From positions 1 to 64,000 of the forward strand of contig JAUCBJ010007946.1 in the NCBI GenBank assembly GCA_032718475.1: a DNA stretch of 64,000 nucleotides, given 5' to 3'. Below are positions 1-10,394 of this stretch, in pieces. The notes below the pieces were generated by a model. That model searched no databases, was not told where the DNA came from, and saw only the letters and a program-made list of their open reading frames with translations. A program made the translations under genes and the position numbers. The number at the start of each line of letters is the position of its first letter. Position 1 is the stretch's first letter. The stretch is from Nemertoderma westbladi. Lineage: Eukaryota > Xenacoelomorpha > Nemertodermatida > Nemertodermatidae.

Positions 1-3000
1 ATCTTGATTTGTATGTCAAGATTTCTAATGAGTATGGGAAACTTAGTGTCAAAGGATAACGGGGCGTTGGTGAGCCTGCCTCCAACACGTATTAACCCAT
101 CTATCATGGTACTAGAGAAGCGATCCCTTAAGCGCATCTGCGGATTTCTTAACAACAGGAAATACTTATCGGAATCCTCATAGCATTGTAGTAGTCTCAG
201 CATCTGTTTGTTGGTTTCATCATGCTCCTGGTAACTGATCTTCTCCTTTAGAAACCTGTCGGATATCTTGTATTTAGGAAGATCTTTAACAACATGGACT
301 CGTGCAGATGTTGATGGAGCATCATCACTATTGGTCTTTGTCCCGGAGTAACGATGATGAAAACATCGTTTCAAATAGGTGACAGCTTTACAGAGCCGAT
401 TCCAGGAACTGTAATGACGTATCACTCTCTGCAGGAGAGGTGAGAGTCCTTGCGCGATATCTGGTATTCCAGATTTCCAATCCCTGTCACGGATTTCCAA
501 GACTTCTTTAGTCGTGGCGGTGGGTTTCTGATCCAAAGCATCATCTCCGGAAGTAAATAATACAGATAGATCAACCGCAGGTTTAAACAACTTCGATTTA
601 CTCGCTCGAGTTTTGGGTTTAACTTTCTCCGCTCCCTTGGCCTGTCTGATCTCTGCTGTTGTGAGATGGGGAGGCCATTCTTCTTCTTCTCTGTAGAGAA
701 AGTCGGGTCCTCCTAACCATTCGGGAGTATTTACCAATTCCTTTGGAGTCGCTCCCCTGGAAGCGATGTCTGCTGGATTAATCGTTCCGGGGCAATGTCT
801 CCATTGATCCATCGTCGTGCGACTAAGTATGATGGCTACTCTGTTGGTAACGAAGACGCTGAACTGACAGACTTCATTGGTTATATACTCTAACACGAGT
901 AAAGCGTCGGTCCAATAGACAGTTTTCTCTAATGGATAGTCAATCTGTTCTGTTACATTCCGGCCGATGGCTGTAGCGTATAGAGCCGCCTTTAACTCCG
1001 CTCGAGGAACTTTCAACTTGTTGTTGATTAATGCCTTAGAAGTAACCAAGGCGACTTTGATTCCATCCGGAGTCTCCACTCTTAGGTAGGCTACTATACC
1101 TATTCCCATATCGCTGGCGTCTCCAAACACATGGAGTTGATAGGAATACGTAGGGAGAACATGACCAAAATATGAACGGGAAATTATAAAATCCTCGATA
1201 GCTGGCAGAGAATCTTCCCATTTCATCCACTTCTTTAATAATTCTCCCTTAAGTGGATCGTCCCATGAGTGGTTTTCAAGCCACATTTGTTGTACCAAAC
1301 TCCGAGCAATCAATATAACTGGGCTAATAAATCCCAATGGAACGAAATAAGTGCTCAGTATACTTAAACAAATCCGTTTGGTTCGAACTGGATTATCTCT
1401 CTGTTTTAGTTGGAAAAACAGGATATCTCGCTCTGTGTCCCATTTCAAGCCGAGTGTCTTGGTTTCTGGCAGATCATCTTTGATCAAATCGAGATCTTTC
1501 GCTCCTCGATCTTCCGCAGGGATCGACTCCAGAAACTCACGGGAGTTGCTGGTGAATTTCGTTAATCGAAACCCACCTCTTTTTAAGCACTCTACCGTTC
1601 CTTTAGCGACCTCAATGGCTTCCTCAACTGATGGAAGGGACTTCAGATTATCGTCCATGTATATGTCTCGCTTGATGTTGTCGATCACTTCCTTAGAGAA
1701 GGCCTCTCGGTTGTCCTCTGCAGTGGTACGCACTACCGAACAGGCGTTGGAAGGGCTTGAGATTATCCCAAAGGCCTGGATGGTCATCCAGTACTCCACC
1801 GGTTTCTGGTTGAGGTCTCCTTCGGGCCACCACAGAAATCGTAGACTATCTCGATCCCTATCTAGCACCTTGACTTGTAAGAACATGCCTTCTATATCGG
1901 AGGCGAAAGCAATCGAATATTGTCTCAATCTTAAAAGAATTCCCAACAAAGATTGAAGTAAGTTGGGTCCGGGTAACAATTCAGAGTTAAGGGATTGACC
2001 CATGTAAAGAGCGGAGCCATCAAACACTACTCTCACTTCATGTGGTTTACCGGGTTTAGGAACGTAATGGTGGGTTAAGTAATACGTTCTTTCAGTCACA
2101 GGTGTTTCTTCCGGTACTCTCTCCGCGTATCCCTTACTAATAAATTTTTCCAGCTGTGTTTGATACATTGCTTTAGCTGAAGAATTAGCCGTAAGGCGTC
2201 GATGGAGTTGCGCGATTCTTTTTTCCGCCAAAGGTCTGTTATTGATGAACTTCGGTTCTCTCTTGCGAAAAGGTAGACCGACTTCATACCTACCTTGATC
2301 TTTGAGGAAACGTGTAGTCGTCTCTTGGATCTGCTTGGCCCTTTCCTCTTCCACCGATAAGGCTTTATCGTAGGAATTGGGCTCTACCGCCTCTTGCGTA
2401 AAGAATCGTACAGCATGTTCATCTCGAGTCTTGGCATTACAACGCTCAATGACGTCATTTAACTCGTCGTTATAAGCTTCTCGTTCAGATGGATAAAGAA
2501 GTTGACATAAGTTCACTTGGTTTTGCCAAGCCTCGTTTTCCTTAAGGAGATCGATAGTATTCTCCTCATCAAAAAGCTGGTGAACGTCGTCGTTATCTGA
2601 GGAGTATGGAATTCCCTCAGTTAAATCGTCTCCCTCACTAGTATCATCTTCCCATTCACTCACCTGGCAAACGAGCTCTTGCGGTAGTCTTTCTCTGAGT
2701 GTTCTACGGGAAGGTCCAGTAAGGTACCAACCTACTCTAGTTCTTACCGCATAGGTCTGAAGTGGTTGCGGTTGAGTAGGTCGTTTCTCTAATGTCTCCA
2801 GCGCTTCATGCGCGTTTTGGCCGATGAGTATTTGCACTCCAGGATAATCAGTCTGGAACCGAGGTATCTTAAGATGTTGGATGCTTTCATCCTCGTCCCA
2901 ATTATAAAGGTCTGCTTGAGTAGTAGCGAAGTTCTTTATAGCCACCAATTTCACTGACCTTATGCTATGTTCTCCTAGTTCGTCCTGGGGGGTGGACAAC

Positions 3001-6000
3001 GCTCCTACATAATAATCCGCTGTTACTGTAGATTTCCAAACTTGCATAATTCCTGACATATTTAGCTTGGTTCGGAACTTGGGTTGTCCAGCGAAGATGT
3101 CTTCGGCTAGTTCTTTATCAATGAATGTTCCTGTGCTACCGGAGTCAAGGAGGGCGTTCACTACATAACTCCTTTTAGGTCCGTGAACCCTTACCTGAAC
3201 CACAGGAAACTCTCGGATCCCTACATTGGAAGATGGCGCTTTCCAAGATGGTTGTCGATCAGAAGTAGTTAGAGTGAGGTCGCTGTCTGTATCTTTTTCA
3301 TATGTGAGTGCTCGATACACTGCGGTATTTATCATGTAACAGGATTCGTTTTCGTCGGAGAACTCGTCTGTATAGAATCCTTCCATCTCAGATTGATCAG
3401 TGTCGTTCACATCACTGAATTGGACATGTAGCTCGGAATCACTTACCTGATTCGGACTATTTCGCTCGAATTCAGCGTGCAACAAGATATGATGTTTCGC
3501 ACCACACTTTGCACACCTTATGTCAGAGAAACAGGTACGCCGTTGGTGTCCTTGTCTGAGGCAATTATAACATAACCGCTTATCCCACATGACTTCTCGT
3601 CTCTCCGATAATGATTTCTTCAGGAATTCATCACACATATTCAAACGGTGGGTCCCGTCGCATAGCGCACATTTCGGTTTGATGTTACTTACCTTATTTT
3701 GGGTAACATTTTGCACTCTCGTTCTTTCTTCGGGCTTTCTCACCTGAATTCTCTTGGGAGACGTAGGAGGAGTTTTTCTTACCTGTTCTCTCTGGTCATT
3801 GGATCGAGACTTAAATTTACTTCCCTGTTCATTAGGTTTTTTATTGACATAATAAGATCTTTCAGTGTCTTTCCCGCTATCCTCCCCTTGGGAAGCTTGG
3901 CTTTCGCCGTCGTCGGTATAACACACTGGTGTTACCTTTCTTCTGGAGACGGGTTTCTCACTTACCTTGTTTTCCGATGTCTTCTCTCTGGACTGCTTTA
4001 TGAGCTGTAATTTCACTTCGCCATCCAAGAATGTCATGAGATCAGTCATGGTAGGGTCTCGTTGTTGTTGTTCCATCATGTATAACACTTTCTTGTCCCA
4101 GCGTGTACCTACTCCACCCTTCGGTAAAGTAGAAGCCACTGCTCTAATAACCATAGCACTCTGATACTCATGAGACTTACCTAGCCAATCTAATTGTCTG
4201 CAGATCTCCTGAATTTCATCGGAAAACTCTATAATCCCGTTGCTAATAAACTTTCGGGGCGCTACCAACTTTGCATACAAATACCCAGCTATGTTATTCC
4301 TATTACCATACCTGATGTTTAGTGTATCCCAAACTTGTCTTAATCCGTCTGGATGTCCAATAAACTTTAATGCCATTAACTTGGGAGATCCTTCCAAGCA
4401 CTCGATGAGGAATCTAAGTTTCTCTCCATTAGATAGTACAGAGTTCTGTATGTTATCTTTGTAATATTCATTAAAAGGTAACCATTTCATCTCATCTCCA
4501 TTGAACTTGACGATCTCTCCCACCTTTACCGCTTGCCGGGCTTCGGTTCTAGCCATTTGGCGCGTAAAACTTTCTTGGGCCATCGTGTTATTTAATATCG
4601 AGTTATCGGTATATAAATTTCTCGGATTATGATCAGGTCTATAGGGAATGTCATTATCAACAGGTCTATAATTACCCTTAATAGGGTTCACTATAGGAGT
4701 TTCTACTTCGCTAGCAGTATATATGCGTGTAGGCTCCACACCTTGCGCATGAGATACTTCAGACCTAACAGGTTGACACATTGCTACTGAGGGTGGTGGT
4801 ATACCCCTTTGTGTATTTACTAATTTATCGCGTTCTAGCGCGATACTTTGCTGCACTTCTTGCAACTCTAGTCTACTTTCCCTTACTGTGCCCTTGAATT
4901 GCTGAACAGTCTCCTGCATCTGCCCGAGCAGGAGATCCATCCCCCGCCGTCTCTCGTCCACCCATTCGACCGCAGAAGCGGGAGTCGCCAATGATGTAGC
5001 GGGCGGACGAGGGACAACGGGTGACAAATCATGAATATTTCGCTCGGGGTCCAGGACCTGAACTGTCTCATGGGCTGTTCTACTGGGCACAGGTAGCTTG
5101 GTGCTGTGCAGAGGGAATTTAGAGGTAACTTCAGGGAGCACAGGTGTGTCTATCACCGAAGGGGTGATTTCAAGAACAGGCCTAATTATTTCAGGCTCAT
5201 CTACTATAGTAGGGAGTCTTTCTATTTTAATTATTTGGTCTGTGGGTTCTGTACTACCTAAGTTGGTGTTATTTAGTTGCCTTCTAACAGCTGGAGGCAA
5301 ATCAGGCAATTTCTGACGGTGGGATGTTCTTCTACGTCTGCTGAGACGAGATCTATTTCCTTTGCCTTCAGTATCGGTGGTATCGCCTTCCTCAGATGAT
5401 GTATATCCCTGTCTTTTGGGAGTAGATCGATTCATCATCTGCATATTACTAGCTGTTAACTGTTTATTTATGCAGTCTTGATTCTCCTGAATGATTTCCA
5501 ATTCTAATTGGATGGTTTCTTCAGCCGCTCTCCGTTCTGCTTCTGCCACTGCCTCTGCCGCTTTTCTTTCCGCTTCGGCCGCTGCCATTGCCGCCTTTCT
5601 TTCTGCTTCTGCCGCTTTTGCCTCTGCCGCTGCCTCTGCCGCTGCCGCTTTTGCCTCTGCCGCTGCCTCTGCCGCTTTTGCCTCTGCCGCTGCCTCTGCC
5701 GCTGCCGCTTTTCTTTCTGCTTCTGCAGCTGCCACTGCTGCTGCTACTGCCGCTGCCTTTCTGTCTTCTATACGTTTTTTCTTTACTTGTTCTTCTTGGA
5801 CTCTTGTGATGCGGAGTTGTTCATCAAATTTAGCCTGGTTCGCAGCCCTCATTTCCACATCGATGGCATCCAACACACGCTGAGTTCCTTCACTATTAGG
5901 GCTAAGTCCATCTAACCTTCTCCTCAACTCTTCATCACCTAAAAAACGTTGATAGTCTGACAGATAGATGTCAATGGCATCCCTCTTATGCGGCTTCTCT

Positions 6001-6932
6001 GCCGTCGCTTCACTTTCCACTTGGGAAAAAGTAGCGTCTGTTGATTCTCCATGGGTTGAGCGCTCCTCTAGCTGGGCTTTCCACTGAGCCGTTCCTTGAA
6101 CCAGGAGACTCACCCGTTGAAACCAAGTCTTTACAGCAACTTGCAACGACGTGTCTTGTCTTCGTTTAGAAGCCTCCTCAAAGGCTGATAAGATTAGCCT
6201 GATTCGCAGAATTCTTTCTCTAACTTGATAAAGCAGTTGTCCCTGCTCTTGAGGTCCTTGTGGTTGTTGAAACAGTTGTCCTTTTACTCGCTCCATAGAG
6301 CTGAAGAATCCCTGTGCGTATCCGGCCGCGGACCTCTTCCACACAGCTGGATCTATGGTTTCCTTGGCTACTCCCATCCAGTGTATGTCTTCCCAGGCAG
6401 CTTCTGATAAATCAAACGGGAGTCCGGGTCCGGGGAAGTTCCATTGCGACTCGACAATAGACTTCAGTTCTTCCCTTGTGTATCCCGCATAACTATCTTT
6501 AGTTGATCGCTGACTTCTCGCCCAATCGATCTGGTGTTCTTCCACCGCAATCAATAACCTAGTGAGTACGGCTGCAGGAAGGATGAGAAGGGGATCCGAA
6601 TAAACCGCATCCGTCATCTTTGCTCCGCGCTCAAGTGTCAGCTCTACAGTATCCTCACTACTGGAGCTGTCGGGCCGCTGAGAAATAAGTTCTTGGCTCG
6701 CGGGTTGTTGCTGTTCTGCTGCTTCTTGGTCCCGCTTGACCTGAGCTCGAGTGCCTATGATAGACCTACGATGTTGGACCAGCCTAGGTTCTGTTATTAC
6801 TACTGGAGGGATGACCTTCCTCACAGTGGGAGGTGAACTGAACTTATGACTAGATGGTTCTACACCTCTATCTGAGTCGCAGATAGTTACATCTAATAAA
6901 CTGTCTGACAGGTTCTGCTTAGTATCAGACAT
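1..6932 (-). CDS. gag-pol: BEL/Pao LTR retrotransposon gag-pol polyprotein (3' end outside window)
   Basis: One open frame runs from an ATG at 6932-6930 to the left edge (2310 codons, no stop, codon phase checked at start, protease, RT and edge). Order seen: acidic/basic Gag N-terminus; an Ala/Glu/Lys-rich coiled-coil-like stretch near residues 390-470; a Gag region of the DUF1759 type near 810-900; three Cys/His knuckles near 1085-1150 (CALCDGTHRLNMC, CYNCLRQGHQRRTC, CAKCGAKHH); aspartic protease with LLDSGSTGTFID near 1261; reverse transcriptase with YMDD at 1757-1760; RNase H/Pao-type region with HVFGDAS near 1934 and NPADIASRG near 2050; start of the integrase zinc-binding region (GLIRVGGRL) near 2285. 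Gag and Pol in one frame without a frameshift is usual for BEL/Pao. Integrase core and 3' LTR lie outside the window. An intact frame of this length suggests a young, possibly mobile copy. Confidence 0.95.
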   Translation of the reverse strand, partial: MSDTKQNLSDSLLDVTICDSDRGVEPSSHKFSSPPTVRKVIPPVVITEPRLVQHRRSIIGTRAQVKRDQEAAEQQQPASQELISQRPDSSSSEDTVELTLERGAKMTDAVYSDPLLILPAAVLTRLLIAVEEHQIDWARSQRSTKDSYAGYTREELKSIVESQWNFPGPGLPFDLSEAAWEDIHWMGVAKETIDPAVWKRSAAGYAQGFFSSMERVKGQLFQQPQGPQEQGQLLYQVRERILRIRLILSAFEEASKRRQDTSLQVAVKTWFQRVSLLVQGTAQWKAQLEERSTHGESTDATFSQVESEATAEKPHKRDAIDIYLSDYQRFLGDEELRRRLDGLSPNSEGTQRVLDAIDVEMRAANQAKFDEQLRITRVQEEQVKKKRIEDRKAAAVAAAVAAAEAERKAAAAEAAAEAKAAEAAAEAKAAAAEAAAEAKAAEAERKAAMAAAEAERKAAEAVAEAERRAAEETIQLELEIIQENQDCINKQLTASNMQMMNRSTPKRQGYTSSEEGDTTDTEGKGNRSRLSRRRRTSHRQKLPDLPPAVRRQLNNTNLGSTEPTDQIIKIERLPTIVDEPEIIRPVLEITPSVIDTPVLPEVTSKFPLHSTKLPVPSRTAHETVQVLDPERNIHDLSPVVPRPPATSLATPASAVEWVDERRRGMDLLLGQMQETVQQFKGTVRESRLELQEVQQSIALERDKLVNTQRGIPPPSVAMCQPVRSEVSHAQGVEPTRIYTASEVETPIVNPIKGNYRPVDNDIPYRPDHNPRNLYTDNSILNNTMAQESFTRQMARTEARQAVKVGEIVKFNGDEMKWLPFNEYYKDNIQNSVLSNGEKLRFLIECLEGSPKLMALKFIGHPDGLRQVWDTLNIRYGNRNNIAGYLYAKLVAPRKFISNGIIEFSDEIQEICRQLDWLGKSHEYQSAMVIRAVASTLPKGGVGTRWDKKVLYMMEQQQRDPTMTDLMTFLDGEVKLQLIKQSREKTSENKVSEKPVSRRKVTPVCYTDDGESQASQGEDSGKDTERSYYVNKKPNEQGSKFKSRSNDQREQVRKTPPTSPKRIQVRKPEERTRVQNVTQNKVSNIKPKCALCDGTHRLNMCDEFLKKSLSERREVMWDKRLCYNCLRQGHQRRTCFSDIRCAKCGAKHHILLHAEFERNSPNQVSDSELHVQFSDVNDTDQSEMEGFYTDEFSDENESCYMINTAVYRALTYEKDTDSDLTLTTSDRQPSWKAPSSNVGIREFPVVQVRVHGPKRSYVVNALLDSGSTGTFIDKELAEDIFAGQPKFRTKLNMSGIMQVWKSTVTADYYVGALSTPQDELGEHSIRSVKLVAIKNFATTQADLYNWDEDESIQHLKIPRFQTDYPGVQILIGQNAHEALETLEKRPTQPQPLQTYAVRTRVGWYLTGPSRRTLRERLPQELVCQVSEWEDDTSEGDDLTEGIPYSSDNDDVHQLFDEENTIDLLKENEAWQNQVNLCQLLYPSEREAYNDELNDVIERCNAKTRDEHAVRFFTQEAVEPNSYDKALSVEEERAKQIQETTTRFLKDQGRYEVGLPFRKREPKFINNRPLAEKRIAQLHRRLTANSSAKAMYQTQLEKFISKGYAERVPEETPVTERTYYLTHHYVPKPGKPHEVRVVFDGSALYMGQSLNSELLPGPNLLQSLLGILLRLRQYSIAFASDIEGMFLQVKVLDRDRDSLRFLWWPEGDLNQKPVEYWMTIQAFGIISSPSNACSVVRTTAEDNREAFSKEVIDNIKRDIYMDDNLKSLPSVEEAIEVAKGTVECLKRGGFRLTKFTSNSREFLESIPAEDRGAKDLDLIKDDLPETKTLGLKWDTERDILFFQLKQRDNPVRTKRICLSILSTYFVPLGFISPVILIARSLVQQMWLENHSWDDPLKGELLKKWMKWEDSLPAIEDFIISRSYFGHVLPTYSYQLHVFGDASDMGIGIVAYLRVETPDGIKVALVTSKALINNKLKVPRAELKAALYATAIGRNVTEQIDYPLEKTVYWTDALLVLEYITNEVCQFSVFVTNRVAIILSRTTMDQWRHCPGTINPADIASRGATPKELVNTPEWLGGPDFLYREEEEWPPHLTTAEIRQAKGAEKVKPKTRASKSKLFKPAVDLSVLFTSGDDALDQKPTATTKEVLEIRDRDWKSGIPDIAQGLSPLLQRVIRHYSSWNRLCKAVTYLKRCFHHRYSGTKTNSDDAPSTSARVHVVKDLPKYKISDRFLKEKISYQEHDETNKQMLRLLQCYEDSDKYFLLLRNPQMRLRDRFSSTMIDGLIRVGGRLTNAPLSFDTKFPILIRNLDIQIK
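5519..5765 (-). repeat. Trinucleotide-type expansion coding an Ala/Glu/Lys-rich Gag segment
   Basis: Imperfect repeats of gcc/gct/tct/tgc triplets, read on the minus strand as alternating A, AE and AK blocks, lie inside the gag part of the BEL/Pao frame. All indels keep the frame. The segment probably forms a long helix. It is the only low-complexity stretch in the polyprotein and is a likely site of length polymorphism between copies. Confidence 0.7.
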
Positions 6933-7560
6933 GTTTGTGTGTACAGTTGAATGCCTACTGCTATATTACAGTCTGAGCAAGTCTAGTAATTCAGTATTAA
7001 CTGCTAGCCTAGTAATTAATTACCGATACTGCTACTCAGTGTAGCGCGATATATATAATATATTAGAATACCGGTATGCTTATAGTATATATAACTATAT
7101 AAGTTTTATTACAGACTAGGTTTATCACAGAATACCGGTATAATTTTAGCACAAATATATATAAATATATAATAGGCCTATCGGGAATACCGGTATACAG
7201 CTTACAGTTTGTAGTATATATAATTCTGGACTAGAATTAATTACAAGTACAGGTATAATTTCAGCCTAAATTTATAGAAATAAAGATAATAGGCCTATCG
7301 TAAATACCGGTATATCAATTATTTTAAATAATTGAATTTCTGAATTTTAGGGTTACTTGGTTACTTTACTTACTTTATTACCGTTATTTGAGCAGTAGTC
7401 CAACTGATATTGAGACCTAATGGTTGTATGGTAGGCCTACTATTTATAAATCGTTAGATTTGATTTATAATATATATACCCGTTTTAATGGGTTTTGTCA
7501 ATGTTTGAAATAAATGTTATTATTTCTGGGGAGTAATTACTACACAAAGCGGTGCGCTTT
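6933..7560 (-). other. Probable 5' leader/LTR region of the BEL/Pao element
   Basis: This AT-rich, gene-free stretch lies directly upstream (in element orientation) of the gag start. By position it should contain the untranslated leader and LTR. I could not identify a primer-binding site or TG...CA LTR ends, and the second LTR is outside the window, so the boundary is not resolved. Confidence 0.3.
7065..7312. repeat. Degenerate ~60-bp repeats carrying the palindrome ATACCGGTAT
   Basis: The 10-bp palindrome ATACCGGTAT, or a one-base variant, recurs at about 7070, 7131, 7189 and 7302, with a variant near 7247. It is embedded in similar AT-rich context (tataattt, aggcctatcg), giving a decayed tandem repeat of about 57-62 bp next to the gag start. 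The role is unknown; it could be part of the LTR or leader. Confidence 0.5.
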
Positions 7561-8250
7561 CAGTGAAGTGTTACTTATAGGACACTAAAACAAATAATGC
7601 TAATTTACCTAAGTTACTTAATACTACAAATTACGTACAATTCGGGTGAGATTACAATCTCTAAATAAACACAAAAATTTACAAAAAACACAAAATACGA
7701 ATTTTTAGGGTAATTTTACAAGAAGTCTACAAACCAGCCTACCAAAGGGTTAGAAATCTGGTTATTACAACGGACAGGGTTCTACGGTATTTGAAAATAA
7801 TAAGTAGTAGTAAATACACTGCGTTGTCCAGATAAGAAAATACCACCGCCTGACGACCTATAGCCGTATCGCTATAGGTTCTACGTTATGTATGACGGAG
7901 TGTTCCTACCTAGAAGTTAATAGAGCTAATCGAACGTGCCTATCAACCACTTTACAACACAAATATAATGCCTACACTAATTACTTTCGGAAAGCACTGT
8001 ACACTAAACCCTAAATTAGGTACGAGTACTTGTACAACAGATAATCAGTAGTTAAATATACTTGAACAGCTAAAAGAACCACGGCATCTGCTGGAGTGAC
8101 CGGTGCACAAAATCACCAGTCTTTACCTACGCCAAGCAGCCCGTGTAGTACCGGGGTTAATTTAACTATAACGGTATGTATAACAAACACAATTACTGTA
8201 GGAACAAACTTGGGGAATGAATGTTGCGGATAATCGCATAAACTCTGAAT

Positions 8251-8821
8251 AATAAATATTACGCTACGCGTACAAACTACTCAAACAAAATGCAGACCAA
8301 ATACCGACAGACTACTATCAAGCCTAAACAAACTACGGTATATGCAGACTCCGAAATGATTAGGTAGTATGCGTTCTAACTCAGTAGTACGACTTATTCT
8401 TTAGATGGGGGTTTACCTTACAGCATTGGCTGCCCCTACTTCCTAACCGTTCTTTATCGGACAGGGGCTCTACACACACTACAATCCGTTCAGACCTAAT
8501 AACAGCCAGACAACTATCCAGCCTACAAATTATCCAAATAAATATTATACGCTACCTGTACAGACTACACAAACAAAGTACAGACTAAACGATGGCAGAC
8601 TACTCTCAAGCCTAAATAAACTACAGGACATGCAGACTCCGAAATGATTAGGTAGTATGCGTTCTAACTCAGTAGTACGACTTATTCTTTAGATGGGGGT
8701 TTACCTTACAGCATTGGCTGCCCCTACTTCCTAACCGTTCTTTATCGGACAGGTGCTCTACACACACTGTAATCCGTTCAGACTTAACAACAATCAGACA
8801 ACAGCTCAGCCTACAAATTGT
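8251..8821. repeat. Two-copy tandem duplication, ~287-bp unit
   Basis: Copy 1 (about 8251-8536) and copy 2 (about 8537-8821) share long identical blocks, for example gactccgaaatgattaggta at 8347 and 8635, with scattered substitutions and small indels elsewhere. There is no reading frame. It is an imperfect direct duplication in non-coding DNA. Confidence 0.8.
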
Positions 8822-8994
8822 CTGTACAATCTGATCAGGCTTACACGCCTTCTGTTCAATACTGGCCTACAAATAAATAAAACTGACAGAAATAAGTAAG
8901 CTCCAAAAGAAACAAGGGGTGTACAGTCCCTAATCTCTTAAACAGCCTACCGGTATGCAACAATCAAATCGAATAATACTAATGTACTTATACG

Positions 8995-9118
8995 GAAGTA
9001 CCGGTTAGGACAGTTGGGCCTACGGACCTACAGAAGTACCGGTTCTGGCAGTTGGACCTACGGACCTACGGCAGTACCGGTTCTGGCGGTTGGGCCTACT
9101 GACCTACTGAAGTACCGT
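8995..9118. repeat. Three copies of a 38-bp tandem repeat
   Basis: GAAGTACC-type starts recur at 8995, 9033, 9071 and 9109, exactly 38 bp apart. Each is followed by ggtt..ggcagttgg and ctacggacctac. It is a short minisatellite in non-coding sequence. Confidence 0.8.
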
Positions 9119-10394
9119 TCAGGTTTACCGGTTGACCGGTAGCTTCAACTTTATTGCTTACTGCAATAAAGAAGCAATATCCGTTATTGTTCGCGCTTTC
9201 AGACCTTTGGCAGTTTAACCCGCCAAATTAGGATGTCTTCTATATAATAAATCACTTTTAGCCTCTGACAAGTATTTGATTCACTACACTAGTCGAAACC
9301 AATCTGTGCGCGATCATTCACCCGCTGGATATACCCGGGAGATTGGGTTCGACGGCTTAATCTTATTGCTATGTAAGCCTAATGTATTATTCGACTGACA
9401 GTATTATACAATCTCTGACAATATTATTCACCTTCGGGAATATTAACAGTTCCTTTAGGACGTGGCGCTCTATCTATATAAACAGAGTTATGACTTAAAC
9501 TACTCACAACGATATGGCTTAGTTATAATTCACATATATGGCGCATTCTTTAGGAAATGCTTCGTTATCAGTCTCACTCATACACAATGCTGCACAATAC
9601 TGCACACTAATCTGCCGATCTTCCCTGATTTTAGTCACATATAAAAGGAACACAGACCGACTCATGTAGGGTCTATCAAATAACATTAGATTCACTTCAA
9701 ACCACTTTAACATAAGTCACAATCGTTATATGTAACCTTTCTCTCTTACCTTCGGTATATCAAGAATATTGGGTTTCGGGGTTATTTATCGTTATTCCAA
9801 ATATAATAATTCATCAACCATATTATGAAGAAACTGAACACTGAATAGCAGTATAACAATATAAAAGTATGCACAGGTATGTTTGATTAGGTATGTTGAG
9901 TTGCATGAGTTGTGACAATCAGTCAGTTTTGGATTGATAACGGATATATGTCCTTATAATTAAGCCTACTAGTGTAAGGCTAAAACAGAAAAGCACAAAA
10001 ATTCCAAAGCCGCTCTCTTCCTGGCTTAGAATAACCAACACTGAACACTGATAAGAATAACTATAAGAATACCAGCTACCCTTATTCTACAAAGATCTCA
10101 CCCACCACAGAGAATGAGCATACAGATAGGAAATTCAGTTCAGTAGATCTGTGATAGGTCAAAATCAAAACCAACTCAAATCCTATTGGCAGATACAGAA
10201 AGCAGGGCTATGGGGCAACCTTCCCAAGCTGGTTGGACGATCGAACATAGCCCAGATCCCTTCGTACAGCAAATCAGCCAATCAGCCGGTAGCTTGCACT
10301 ATTCGAGCTAGAGATCCCTTTTAGAGTATTCCAGCGCCTTGGGGGGAACTGGTTAGCAAAACAAACGAATCAGTTATCCCACAAAAGCTTTTAC
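9119..10394. other. Non-coding sequence without recognised features
   Basis: AT-rich sequence. Open frames are under 65 codons and resemble nothing. I see no RNA gene or clear mobile-element boundary here. Confidence 0.5.
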
